In this document: piece after piece, positions 56,900-64,000 of the stretch
How the letters are laid out: each line of letters begins with the position of its first letter
How positions within the stretch are numbered: position 1 is the first letter of the stretch
NCBI RefSeq assembly: GCF_003369575.1
Contig: NZ_PIOC01000003.1
Location: forward strand, 186,001 to 250,000
Length of the DNA: 64,000 nucleotides
Source: Oceanobacillus arenosus
Lineage (GTDB): Bacteria; Bacillota; Bacilli; Bacillales; Amphibacillaceae
Direction of reading: 5' to 3'
The notes under the pieces: model-generated
Told to the model about the DNA's origin: nothing
What the model saw: the letters and a program-made list of their open reading frames with translations, nothing else
The model's database searches: none
Position numbers and translations under genes: made by a program

Positions 56900-56940
56900 G
56901 GAAGGTGGGTGCAGTTATCCTGCACTTCCACCTTCCTTTT
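56900..56940 (+). terminator. Attenuating hairpin after the binding-protein gene
   Basis: GGAAGGTGG (56900-56908) and GTGCAG pair with CTGCAC and CCACCTTCC (56928-56936) with a 2-nt bulge, followed by TTTT. It probably lowers permease expression relative to the binding protein. Confidence 0.75.
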
Positions 56941-56941
56941 C

Positions 56942-57040
56942 ACTTCAAGATCCAGTGCTTCAGCGTTAGCGGCACTTCCCTCACGTCCTTGTGGGGCACA
57001 GTCGAGCGGGCACTCGCGCTTTTGTTCTTCAGAAACCTAA
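56942..57040 (+). repeat. GC-rich dispersed repeat between binding protein and permease
   Basis: This element (CTTCAGCGTTAGCGGCACTT, then GCACTCGCGCTTTTGTTCTT) is GC-rich in an AT-rich operon. It resembles the CCAGC...CGCTTTTGTTCTT repeats I know from intergenic regions of many Bacillus relatives. It stands just after the attenuator and ends 14 bases before the permease start. Confidence 0.45.
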
Positions 57041-57053
57041 AGAGGTGAAAACA

Positions 57054-57941
57054 ATGGATAAATTCAAACAAAATATAGCTCCATATCTATTTATCGCTCC
57101 AGCTATCATCGTGTTACTATTATTTGCTATATTACCGATTCTTATTGCTTTTGGAATCAGTTTTACAGACATGAACTTGTTAGGGTTAGCTGACTGGGCA
57201 AACATTAATTTTATTGGATTCGACAACTTTGCTAGATTATTTCAAGACAAAGCTTTTATACAGGCAATCGGCAATACATTTTATTACGTGATTATCGGTG
57301 TCCCGCTGGCAGTATTAGCATCATTTCTTGTTGCACTAGCTTTAAGCTACGTAAGTAATTGGCTATCGTCTGTTTTCCGGGTTGTTTTCTATATGCCATC
57401 GATAACAAATATTGTTGCGATCGCTGTTGTTTGGGGATTTTTATATAACAAAGAATATGGTTTATTTAATTACATGCTTAGTTTAATTAACGTGGATGCC
57501 ATTTCATGGTTAGACAACCCAGCAATTGCCAAGCTTTCCTTAATTATGCTGGCCGTTTGGAAGAGTACTGGGGTTAGCATGCTTATCTTCCTAGCAGCAT
57601 TGCAGTCCATTCCAAAATCCTATTACGAAGCAGCAGATATCGATGGAGCGAATGGCTGGCAAAAACTGATTAACATAACACTGCCTTCCATGAGTTTTGC
57701 AACCTTCTTTGTTATCGTTACAACATTAATTGGCTGGCTGCAGTTTTTCGAGGAACCATTTGTCATGACAGAGGGTGGACCGCTTGGCAGTACGACTTCC
57801 ATGGCGCTCTTCATCTATCAGGAAGGTTTCCAATATAGTGAATTTGGTTACGGGGCAGCAGCATCCTTTGTCTTGTTTATCATTATTATATTAGTCACCG
57901 TTTTGCAGTTCAAATTAAGAAAATCAGAAGACAAATCGTGA
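57054..57941 (+). CDS. Sugar ABC permease, MalF type
   Basis: A 295-residue protein with six membrane helices and the EAA loop (YYEAADIDGANGWQKLINIT) that docks the ATPase. It pairs with the MalG-type permease that follows. No ATPase is encoded here, so a shared MsmX-like ATPase elsewhere is likely. AGAGGTG lies before the ATG at 57054. An in-frame extension to 56991 would read through the dispersed repeat. Confidence 0.9.
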   Translation: MDKFKQNIAPYLFIAPAIIVLLLFAILPILIAFGISFTDMNLLGLADWANINFIGFDNFARLFQDKAFIQAIGNTFYYVIIGVPLAVLASFLVALALSYVSNWLSSVFRVVFYMPSITNIVAIAVVWGFLYNKEYGLFNYMLSLINVDAISWLDNPAIAKLSLIMLAVWKSTGVSMLIFLAALQSIPKSYYEAADIDGANGWQKLINITLPSMSFATFFVIVTTLIGWLQFFEEPFVMTEGGPLGSTTSMALFIYQEGFQYSEFGYGAAASFVLFIIIILVTVLQFKLRKSEDKS

Positions 57942-57952
57942 GGTGAAAATAG

Positions 57953-58777
57953 ATGCATCAAAAACTAGGTTACAACAGAATAATCGTTAACACGTTGTTA
58001 TTTATTGGTGGTTTGATCATAGCACTTCCATTCGTCTGGATGATTCTTAGCTCATTCAAAACAGACAGGGAAGTATTAAATATTCCACCGACACTATTAC
58101 CGGAACACTTTACATTTCAAAACTTTATTGACCTGTTTGTAAATATGAATTTCGGTACGTATTTAGTCAATACATTAGTCATTGTCTTCTTTTCCATGTT
58201 TGGTTTATTGTTAAACACAATGGCTGGGTATGGTTTTGGGAAATTCAAATTCCGTGGTAGAGAACCCTTGTTTATCCTTGTGCTCCTTACCATGATGATA
58301 CCAGGTCAGGTAACAATGATTCCAACTTACCTGATTCTAAATGAACTGGGATTAACAAACACCATGACCGGGATTGTTTTACCAGGGTTAATCTCTGCGT
58401 TTAATATTTTTCTTATTAGACAATTCATGTCGACCATTCCGGATGGGCTACTTGAGGCGGCCCGATTGGATGGGGCTGGAGAATTTTATATTTTCTTCCG
58501 ATTAATCTTACCGTTATCTAAACCGATTTTAGCAATTCAAATTATCTTGACTTTCATCGGCGCATGGAACAGCTTCTTATGGCCATTAATTGTCGCCAAC
58601 GATGAATCACTATATACATTATCAATTGGGTTGGCACTTCTCCAAGATCAGAACGTAACCAATTATGGATTGCAAATGGCTGGTGCTACATTTATGGTTG
58701 TACCTATTTTAATTATTTTTATTATTTTCCAGAAGTATATTATTGAAGGATTTAATGTATCTGGTATTAAAGAATAA
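57953..58777 (+). CDS. Sugar ABC permease, MalG type
   Basis: A 274-residue six-helix permease with the EAA loop (LLEAARLDGAGEFYIFFRLI). It forms the transmembrane pore with the MalF-type partner. GTGAGGTGA precedes the ATG, and 11 bases separate it from the upstream gene. Confidence 0.95.
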   Translation: MHQKLGYNRIIVNTLLFIGGLIIALPFVWMILSSFKTDREVLNIPPTLLPEHFTFQNFIDLFVNMNFGTYLVNTLVIVFFSMFGLLLNTMAGYGFGKFKFRGREPLFILVLLTMMIPGQVTMIPTYLILNELGLTNTMTGIVLPGLISAFNIFLIRQFMSTIPDGLLEAARLDGAGEFYIFFRLILPLSKPILAIQIILTFIGAWNSFLWPLIVANDESLYTLSIGLALLQDQNVTNYGLQMAGATFMVVPILIIFIIFQKYIIEGFNVSGIKE

Positions 58778-58800
58778 TAGAATGGATTGGGGTGAGGGAA

Positions 58801-59577
58801 TTGGCACTTATTCAATGTGAATTTTCTTCGGAAGTATTATCAAAAAGTATGGCGATGAATGTGATTCTGCCACAAAAGTCCTTTAATCAAGGTGTGAGAA
58901 AGGATAAGTATCCAACATTGTTTCTTCTTCATGGGTTTAGTGATAATCATACGATCTGGGCTAGAAATACTTCAATCGAACGGCATGTATCTGATCTGGA
59001 TCTTGCGGTTGTCATGCCTGCAGCCGATAATAGCTTCTATACAAACATGAGAGACGGCGGGGATTATTGGACATTTCTTACCGAGGAACTTCCATTTGTC
59101 GCCCGCTCCCTGTTTCCTCTCTCTGACAAAAGAGAAGATACCTTTGTTGCAGGCAATTCGATGGGTGGATATGGGGCATTAAAGTGGGGATTAAATAAAC
59201 CCGATCAAATCGCTGCAGTTGCCACCCTTTCCGGTGTGACAGATATGGTCTATCATCTGGAAAATATACGCAATGAGGCTGGGGACAAAAACAGTTCCTT
59301 ATCACTTGTTTTTGGCGATGAGGATATTCGAAATACAGCTAGTGATATGTTATGGAAATTAAACCAAATTGGAAATACTGATACTGAAAGGCCAATGCTT
59401 TATCAAGCATGTGGTACAGAAGATTTTTTATATGAACATAATCAACGATTTTTTAAAGTGTGTAAAGATACGAGCTTTGATCTAACAACGGACTTTGGCC
59501 CAGGAGATCATGATTGGAAATATTGGGACAAGCAAATACAACATGTGCTGCAATGGTTGCCTATTCGAAAAGATTAG
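58801..59577 (+). CDS. Alpha/beta-hydrolase esterase (EstA/S-formylglutathione-hydrolase type)
   Basis: A 258-residue esterase with the nucleophile Ser in GNSMGGYGALK, oxyanion region FLLHGFSDNHTIW, and catalytic Asp and His near EDFLYEHN and GDHDWKYW. It has no signal peptide. In a glycan-uptake operon it may remove acyl groups from imported oligosaccharides; that is inference. A TTG at 58801 follows GGGGTGA with 5 nt spacing. A GTG at 58792 is the alternative. Confidence 0.8.
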   Translation: MALIQCEFSSEVLSKSMAMNVILPQKSFNQGVRKDKYPTLFLLHGFSDNHTIWARNTSIERHVSDLDLAVVMPAADNSFYTNMRDGGDYWTFLTEELPFVARSLFPLSDKREDTFVAGNSMGGYGALKWGLNKPDQIAAVATLSGVTDMVYHLENIRNEAGDKNSSLSLVFGDEDIRNTASDMLWKLNQIGNTDTERPMLYQACGTEDFLYEHNQRFFKVCKDTSFDLTTDFGPGDHDWKYWDKQIQHVLQWLPIRKD

Positions 59578-59641
59578 GTGACAATATTAGGCAGGGCAAT
59601 GTAAATGATCATAGAAAATAGTGATCATGGAGGTAATTTAA

Positions 59642-60640
59642 ATGGCAACCATTAAAGATGTCGCAAAACGAGCTGGCGTCGCACTATCCACTGCTTCCTA
59701 TGCATTAAATAACAATCCAAAAATAAGCCCAGCTACAAGGAAAAAAGTAGAGGAAGCTGCAAAAGAATTAAACTATAAGAAAAATGGGATTGCTTCCGAT
59801 TTAAAACGAGCAAACACCAATACAATTGCACTTATATTGAGTGACTTATCAGGACCATTCTACTCTGATTTAATTCAAGGTGTCCAGGATATCACAACCG
59901 CGAATGGCTATGACTTAATCGCTTGTAATTCCATCGGCGGTGAGCAATCTACTGCTGTAAAGTTTTTAAAAGAAAAGCGAGTCGATGGCGCCATTATTTT
60001 AGCTTATAATATTAGCGATGAAATTGCAGTAGAATCTGCTAGACAAGGATTTCCTATTGTTGTATTAGATAGAACATTAGATAATGAATTTATTTACCGT
60101 GTACATGTGGACAATGAACAAGGCGCATATACCGCAACAGAATTTTTAATTAAACATGGTCATAATGAAATCGCCTATATCAGCGGGCCCTCCATTTCAT
60201 ATGACAATCAAAGGAGATTTCAAGGTTACCTAAATGCTCTGAAAGACTCTAAAATCGACTATCAGCCGAAATGGCAGATCCCAGGAGACTTTACCAGAGA
60301 GGGCGGTTACCGTGCCACCAAATTATTAATTGCACAAGGAAATCTGCCACAGGCTATATTTTATGCAAATGATGAGATGGCAATTGGCGGAATGCAGGCT
60401 TTAAAGGAAAATAACATCGGTATACCGAATGACATTTCCATTATCGGATATGATGATATTGAACTAACTGAATTTGTCTCACCACCCCTCACCACTATTA
60501 GACAACCTAAATATGAAGCCGGTGCATTGTCTGTCCATTTGATTTTCCGAATACTCTCGGGTGAAACTGTCGAGCATAATTACAATTTACCTACCCAACT
60601 GGTGGAACGTGGATCAGTGAAGCATAAGGAGGTTAATTAA
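59642..60640 (+). CDS. LacI-family regulator of the beta-glucan locus
   Basis: A 332-residue LacI/GalR protein. The HTH (TIKDVAKRAGVALSTASYAL) is followed by the hinge and a periplasmic-binding-like sensor. It is the last gene of the + strand operon and probably binds the TGAAACGTTTCA operators at 55311-55524. GGAGGT precedes the ATG. Array 4 follows its stop after 46 bases. Confidence 0.9.
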   Translation: MATIKDVAKRAGVALSTASYALNNNPKISPATRKKVEEAAKELNYKKNGIASDLKRANTNTIALILSDLSGPFYSDLIQGVQDITTANGYDLIACNSIGGEQSTAVKFLKEKRVDGAIILAYNISDEIAVESARQGFPIVVLDRTLDNEFIYRVHVDNEQGAYTATEFLIKHGHNEIAYISGPSISYDNQRRFQGYLNALKDSKIDYQPKWQIPGDFTREGGYRATKLLIAQGNLPQAIFYANDEMAIGGMQALKENNIGIPNDISIIGYDDIELTEFVSPPLTTIRQPKYEAGALSVHLIFRILSGETVEHNYNLPTQLVERGSVKHKEVN

Positions 60641-60686
60641 GCGTTTTTGAGTAATTTTTGATTAGTTATTGGGTGTTAGGAGGGAG

Positions 60687-61023
60687 TCCTCGCTCGGTTT
60701 GGCGCTGGGGGGTGCTCGGTTTACTGCGGGTGTCGCTCGATTTGGGTTGGGACTCGCTCGATTTGGGCCGGGGCTCGCTCGATTTCAGCCGGGGATCGCT
60801 CGGTTTCAGGCGGGCCTCGCTCGATTTGGACCGGGCGCCGCTCGATTTCAGTCGGGCCTCGCTCGGTTTGGATCGGGCGCCGCTCGATTTCAGCCGGGGA
60901 TCGCTCGGTTTGGACCCGGCGCCGCTCGATTTCAGACGGGCCTCGCTCGATTCCGCACGGGCGCCGCTCGATTTCAGTCGGGCCTCGCTCGTTTCTGCAC
61001 GGGCGCCGCTCGATTCGGCTCGG
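60687..61023 (+). repeat. 21-nt tandem array 4 (16 units)
   Basis: Sixteen units of the same family and orientation. From about 60810 two unit types alternate: CGCCGCTCGATTTCAG... and CCTCGCTCG(A/G)TTTGG..., a 42-nt period. The GCGCCGCTCG and GCCTCGCTCG junctions are distinctive for this array. It lies between the LacI stop and a weak terminator. The long frames through it are artefacts of the 21-nt period. Confidence 0.95.
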
Positions 61024-61024
61024 C

Positions 61025-61062
61025 GTAATAGAGAGTGGCTGTCTCTCCCCGAATTACTTTTT
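61025..61062 (+). terminator. Weak terminator after array 4
   Basis: GTAAT and AGAGA pair with TCTCT and ATTAC, followed by TTTTTTA. The stem is interrupted. Confidence 0.45.
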
Positions 61063-61139
61063 TAAAATGACGTTTAACTTTTACATAATATAACCGTATA
61101 ATGTTATAATTAAATTGAAAAAATTTGAGGGTGATAATT

Positions 61140-61322
61140 ATGCTAAAAGATGAAATCAAGAAGCTGATTGACCACTTGCCAAATGATTGTTCCATAGAAG
61201 ATATACAGTATACTTTATATGTCCGTTCTAAAATAGAAAAAGGAATAGAAGATCTTGAAAATGGAAATATTGTTTCTCAGGAAGAAATGAAAAAGAGATT
61301 CGATAAATGGCTAAGCCAGTAG
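61140..61322 (+). CDS. Small antitoxin-like protein
   Basis: A 60-residue acidic helical protein (IKKLIDHLPNDCSIEDIQYT, then GIEDLENGNIVSQEEMKKRF). The ENGNIVSxEE segment is common in antitoxins of ParE/RelE systems. GAGGGTGA lies 5 nt before the ATG at 61140. A frame beginning ATGGCTAAGCCAGTA overlaps its last codons, as a toxin gene would, but is truncated. It is therefore probably an orphan antitoxin. Confidence 0.6.
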   Translation: MLKDEIKKLIDHLPNDCSIEDIQYTLYVRSKIEKGIEDLENGNIVSQEEMKKRFDKWLSQ

Positions 61323-61387
61323 TTTTGTCAAATTTTGACGAATGCTTCCGTCCGAGCACAAGCCAGTCCAGAAAAAATATTCATTAA
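61307..61387 (+). pseudogene. Toxin gene remnant (ParE/RelE-like start)
   Basis: The frame starts at the ATG overlapping the antitoxin end and reads MAKPVVLSNFDECFRPS, stopping after 26 codons. MAKPVV is a common beginning of ParE-type toxins and the overlap is typical of TA operons. The body of the toxin is missing. Confidence 0.4.
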
Positions 61388-61399
61388 ATCCTATACCAA

Positions 61400-61426
61400 A
61401 AGGCAGGTTAACCATCAACCTGCCTT
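61400..61426. terminator. Bidirectional terminator
   Basis: AAGGCAGGTT (61400-61409) pairs perfectly with AACCTGCCTT (61417-61426). It is followed by CATCTTTTCCCC on the + strand and TTTTGG on the minus strand. It ends the permease operon arriving from the right. Confidence 0.85.
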
Positions 61427-61451
61427 CATCTTTTCCCCTTAATTCCCCACA

Positions 61452-62273
61452 CTATTCCTTCACCGATCCAGACGTCAATCCAGACACAATCCTCCGCTGG
61501 AATAGCAGAACAATCAAGACAATCGGGATTGTCACAATGACAGTCGCTGCAGATATGTCACCCCATGGGACCGAGAATTCACTTTGGAACATCGATATTC
61601 CAACTGGGACCGTTCGCCACATGTCATCACTATTAATCGTCAGGGCGAATAAATACTCATTCCAGGCTGCGATAAATACTAGAATTCCAGTTGTGAATAC
61701 ACCTGGTGCAGCAAGCGGAAAGATAATTTTTCGGAACGTTTGAAATGGTGTTGCCCCATCGAGCTTTGCTGACTCTTCCAATTCAAATGGGATTTTTTGA
61801 AAGAATGTCGATAAAATCCAAATTGCTAATGGTAGACTGATTGTTATATATGGAATGACCAGTCCTAAATAGCTGTTGCGCAGACCAAGATCTGTTACTA
61901 AATTAAACATTGGCGAGATAATTGCGATTTGCGGAAACATGGACGATGCTAGGACGATTCCTAGAATGAGCCCTTTTCCTCGAATCGGCAATCTTGTAAC
62001 AGCATATGCAGTTAGTGATGCAAATGCTAATGAAAGGACTGTCGTTATTCCCGAAACGACGAAGCTATTTAACATATAACGGAGTAGTGGCCGATTCGTT
62101 AATGCCGCCTCGTATGAGTCAAGCGATGGGTTAGTCGTGAACCATCTAAAGGTCGAGAATATTTCACTCGGTGGCTTGATCGATGTTAGGAACACCCAGA
62201 TGAATGGAAACATCACTAAAAAGACAAATAATATTAAAAATAGGTAGAAACCAATACCCGCTCGTTTGTTCAT
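61452..62273 (-). CDS. Sugar ABC permease, MalG type (second system)
   Basis: A 273-residue six-helix permease with the EAA loop (LEESAKLDGATPFQTFRKII). It pairs with the MalF-type gene just upstream, overlapping its control region by design: the start at 62273 is 14 bases after the MalF stop, with GGAGGG upstream. The start codons further upstream have no site. Confidence 0.95.
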   Translation of the reverse strand: MNKRAGIGFYLFLILFVFLVMFPFIWVFLTSIKPPSEIFSTFRWFTTNPSLDSYEAALTNRPLLRYMLNSFVVSGITTVLSLAFASLTAYAVTRLPIRGKGLILGIVLASSMFPQIAIISPMFNLVTDLGLRNSYLGLVIPYITISLPLAIWILSTFFQKIPFELEESAKLDGATPFQTFRKIIFPLAAPGVFTTGILVFIAAWNEYLFALTINSDDMWRTVPVGISMFQSEFSVPWGDISAATVIVTIPIVLIVLLFQRRIVSGLTSGSVKE

Positions 62274-62286
62274 TTCATAACCCTCC

Positions 62287-63615
62287 TCATTTCGTCCGAC
62301 CTGCGAATAAATCCGAACCAATGAATTTCACATAAATAAAACTAATGATTGCAACACATAGGAATACAATTACGGATAGAACCGAACCTTCGCCAAAATT
62401 TTGCTGTGCGAATAGGGTTTTATACGCGTACACGGAGATGGACTCTGTCGCATTCGCCGGTCCCCCGCCTGTTAATACATAGATAAGGTCGAACACACGG
62501 AAGGCGTCTAATGTTCTAAATAATAAAGCAACCAAGATCGATGATTTAAGCAGTGGCAGCGTGATGCTCCAAAACTGTTGGATTTTATTCGCACCATCGA
62601 CATCCGATGCCTCATATAAAGATTGCGGAATCGTTTGTAATCCAGCCAGCAGTAAGAGTGACATATATGGCGTTGTTTTCCAAACATCGGCAAAAATGAT
62701 CGAAAACATCGAGCCCTGCGATGTTGACAGTAACCAAGATGCATTCGGAATAATGTTCCACGCCTCTAAGTAATGCCCGACAATCCCAGACTGGCCATCA
62801 TATAAGAATCCCCACATCATCGCGGCAACTGCTGTCGGTATTGCCCAAGGAATAAGTACTGACGCACGGATAATTCCCCTGCCACTGAATGTACGATTGA
62901 TCAGTAGCGCGATTGCCAAACCAAGCACTAGTTCAAGTGCGACAGATATAACGGTGAAAAAAGTCGTATTGCCGATCGATTTCCACATCCGCTGATCCTT
63001 GAAATACTTCCCATAATTAGCAAATCCGATGAAGTTCGATTTCAAAATCGTTTTCCCTGTTGCACCGAGTAAGTCAGCGGATTGCAGGAATTTTTGACTG
63101 CTTGCTTCATCATCAATAGATTCAGAGATTGCCGTCAAGCTCTGCTGATAGGATTCGAGTGCACCGCGATAATCTGCTGCGAAGTCATTATCCACTTTCG
63201 TATACTTTAATTCCGAATCTTTAATAGGTGTAAAATTCATCAGCAGCTCATCGACTTTTTCTACCTTCCCTTTAATTTCTTCGTCGCTAATCAATGTTGC
63301 ATGATAGGATTCGACTCCATGCTTTATCTCCAAGATCGTCTCCTTCGCTTCCTCACTCTCTGCTGTCGACACCAAATTATCGAGCTGTCTATCAATATAG
63401 AAGTGATTATCGACATAGCGTTCGAGGTCGATGTTTGCGCTCATCATTAACTGCGAACGAGCTGGGTCATTCAAGCGATAATCAAACAAGCTATTCCAAA
63501 AAGATTGGGTTACCGGCCACAAGACAACAATAAAAACGAGAATAAGGGACGGCAGCACCATCGCATATCCGAGCTGCTTTTCACTCAACTGAAAGCCTCG
63601 CTTCTTCTTTTTCAT
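62287..63615 (-). CDS. Sugar ABC permease, MalF type with large external insert
   Basis: A 442-residue permease. After the first helix (about 15-37) there is an insert of about 160 residues rich in Glu, Asp and Lys (roughly 45-200) and predicted helical (LERYVDNHFYIDRQLDNLVS). The usual core follows: helices and the EAA loop LYEASDVDGANKIQQFWSIT. Most Gram-positive MalF homologues are near 290-300 residues. The insert resembles the periplasmic P2 position of Escherichia coli MalF but looks helical rather than P2-like. It may touch the binding protein. Confidence 0.9.
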   Translation of the reverse strand: MKKKKRGFQLSEKQLGYAMVLPSLILVFIVVLWPVTQSFWNSLFDYRLNDPARSQLMMSANIDLERYVDNHFYIDRQLDNLVSTAESEEAKETILEIKHGVESYHATLISDEEIKGKVEKVDELLMNFTPIKDSELKYTKVDNDFAADYRGALESYQQSLTAISESIDDEASSQKFLQSADLLGATGKTILKSNFIGFANYGKYFKDQRMWKSIGNTTFFTVISVALELVLGLAIALLINRTFSGRGIIRASVLIPWAIPTAVAAMMWGFLYDGQSGIVGHYLEAWNIIPNASWLLSTSQGSMFSIIFADVWKTTPYMSLLLLAGLQTIPQSLYEASDVDGANKIQQFWSITLPLLKSSILVALLFRTLDAFRVFDLIYVLTGGGPANATESISVYAYKTLFAQQNFGEGSVLSVIVFLCVAIISFIYVKFIGSDLFAGRTK

Positions 63616-63665
63616 CGAAACACCCCTTTCGTATGATTACGGTAGTAGAAAATTTTAGATGATAT

Positions 63666-63760
63666 TTATCCTGCATGTAATGGGCAATAAAACCCTCTTT
63701 TATAAGGATTGAAGAAGGTAATTCGGGATAAAATCCCCCGTGAATTAAAGTTTTACTTTA
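63666..63760. repeat. Dispersed repeat related to 49571-49631
   Basis: ATCCTGCATGTAATGGGCAA then AAACCCTC, and later CCCGTGAATTAAAGTTTTAC, align with the element at 49571-49631. This copy has about 35 extra bases in the middle. It lies between the solute-binding and MalF genes. Confidence 0.35.
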
Positions 63761-63767
63761 TGTAAGG

Positions 63768-63800
63768 AAAAACAAGATGGGAGTTCCCACCCATCTTGTT
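63768..63800 (-). terminator. Attenuator after the binding-protein gene
   Basis: On the minus strand ACAAGATGGG pairs with CCCATCTTGT (63772-63781 and 63790-63799) and is followed by TTTTCC. It lies between the solute-binding gene and the permeases, as in the first sugar operon. Confidence 0.8.
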
Positions 63801-63823
63801 CTCAGAATCAATCGCTTAGCCGA

Positions 63824-64000
63824 TTATTCATTCATTGCTGCTTCAATCTTTGTTTGCATATTGGTTGCTGCTTCCTGTGCCGTTTGGTCACCAGTTAACA
63901 CCTTCGAAATTTCGATTTGCATCACATCAGAAACAACTGGATAAATTGGCGTTACCGGTCGTGATACAGCACTTTCTAAAACAGCCGCAAAATCTGGATT
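63824..64000 (-). CDS. Sugar ABC solute-binding protein, C-terminal fragment
   Basis: The last 58 codons of a binding protein: NPDFAAVLESAVSRPVTPIY, then VVSDVMQIEISKVLTGDQ, then TNMQTKIEAAMNE and a stop. The RPVTPIYPVVSD and LTG...QEAATNMQ patterns are typical of family-1 sugar-binding lipoproteins. It is the first partner of the MalF/MalG pair that follows. The N-terminus lies outside the window. Confidence 0.85.
   Translation of the reverse strand, partial: NPDFAAVLESAVSRPVTPIYPVVSDVMQIEISKVLTGDQTAQEAATNMQTKIEAAMNE

Noticed and set aside
60658-61065. 135- and 119-codon frames over array 4
   Set aside because: Same repeat artefact; they start without a ribosome binding site inside or just before the array.

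Overview
The window looks like a chromosomal segment of a low-GC Gram-positive bacterium of the family Bacillaceae. The evidence is an AT-rich background, strong AGGAGG-type ribosome binding sites with frequent TTG and GTG starts, a ComK gene, a WalR-type operator before a LysM/NlpC-P60 endopeptidase, and a CpsD/YwqD tyrosine kinase with a YwqE-type phosphatase. The codon style resembles the halotolerant Oceanobacillus/Ornithinibacillus group, but I cannot fix the genus from the sequence alone.

Region 1 (1-16.9 kb) is accessory and decaying. It holds the start of a sugar-binding lipoprotein, a ROK regulator, a DnaD-domain protein, a sigma-region-2 protein, a small Cys protein, an XRE regulator, ComK, a frameshifted excalibur protein, a membrane J-domain protein, a frameshifted membrane protein, a DUF4160/DUF2442 pair, a REP-associated transposase (RAYT) and ComM/YifB. 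A broken IS21-family element sits inside or beside remnants of a second xre gene, and a comM fragment lies just beyond it. An intergenic block of about 200 bp occurs twice.

Region 2 (16.9-42.8 kb) is a minus-strand capsule/exopolysaccharide locus of Wzx/Wzy type. Transcription runs from CapA-CapB through a terminator to the phosphatase CapC, then through a structured leader (candidate epsC/EAR RNA) into CapD and some 20 further genes. The precursors implied are a UDP-D-FucNAc/QuiNAc initiating sugar (CapD, CapN-like, CapM-like), UDP-GalNAcA (WbpO/WbpP-like), UDP-L-FucNAc (CapE/F/G) and dTDP-4-acetamido-4,6-dideoxyhexose (RmlA, RmlB, aminotransferase, acetyltransferase, WecF-like transferase). 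One Wzy polymerase is intact and a second is a pseudogene.

Region 3 (43-49.7 kb) has the endopeptidase, a NERD protein, small coiled-coil proteins, an EamA transporter and a sugar isomerase. Three of the four large GC-rich tandem arrays of a 21-nt unit lie here, in convergent intergenic gaps. The fourth is at 60.7-61.0 kb. All four have the same orientation on the + strand. They create long but spurious open frames. They are the most unusual structure in the window.

Region 4 (49.8-60.6 kb) is a beta-1,2-oligoglucan (sophorooligosaccharide) utilisation locus: a GH94 phosphorylase, a GH3 beta-glucosidase, a binding lipoprotein, two permeases, an esterase and a LacI regulator. The divergent control region carries four LacI/cre-like operators. 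Region 5 (61-64 kb) has an orphan antitoxin and part of a second sugar ABC transporter whose MalF-type permease carries an unusually large external insert.
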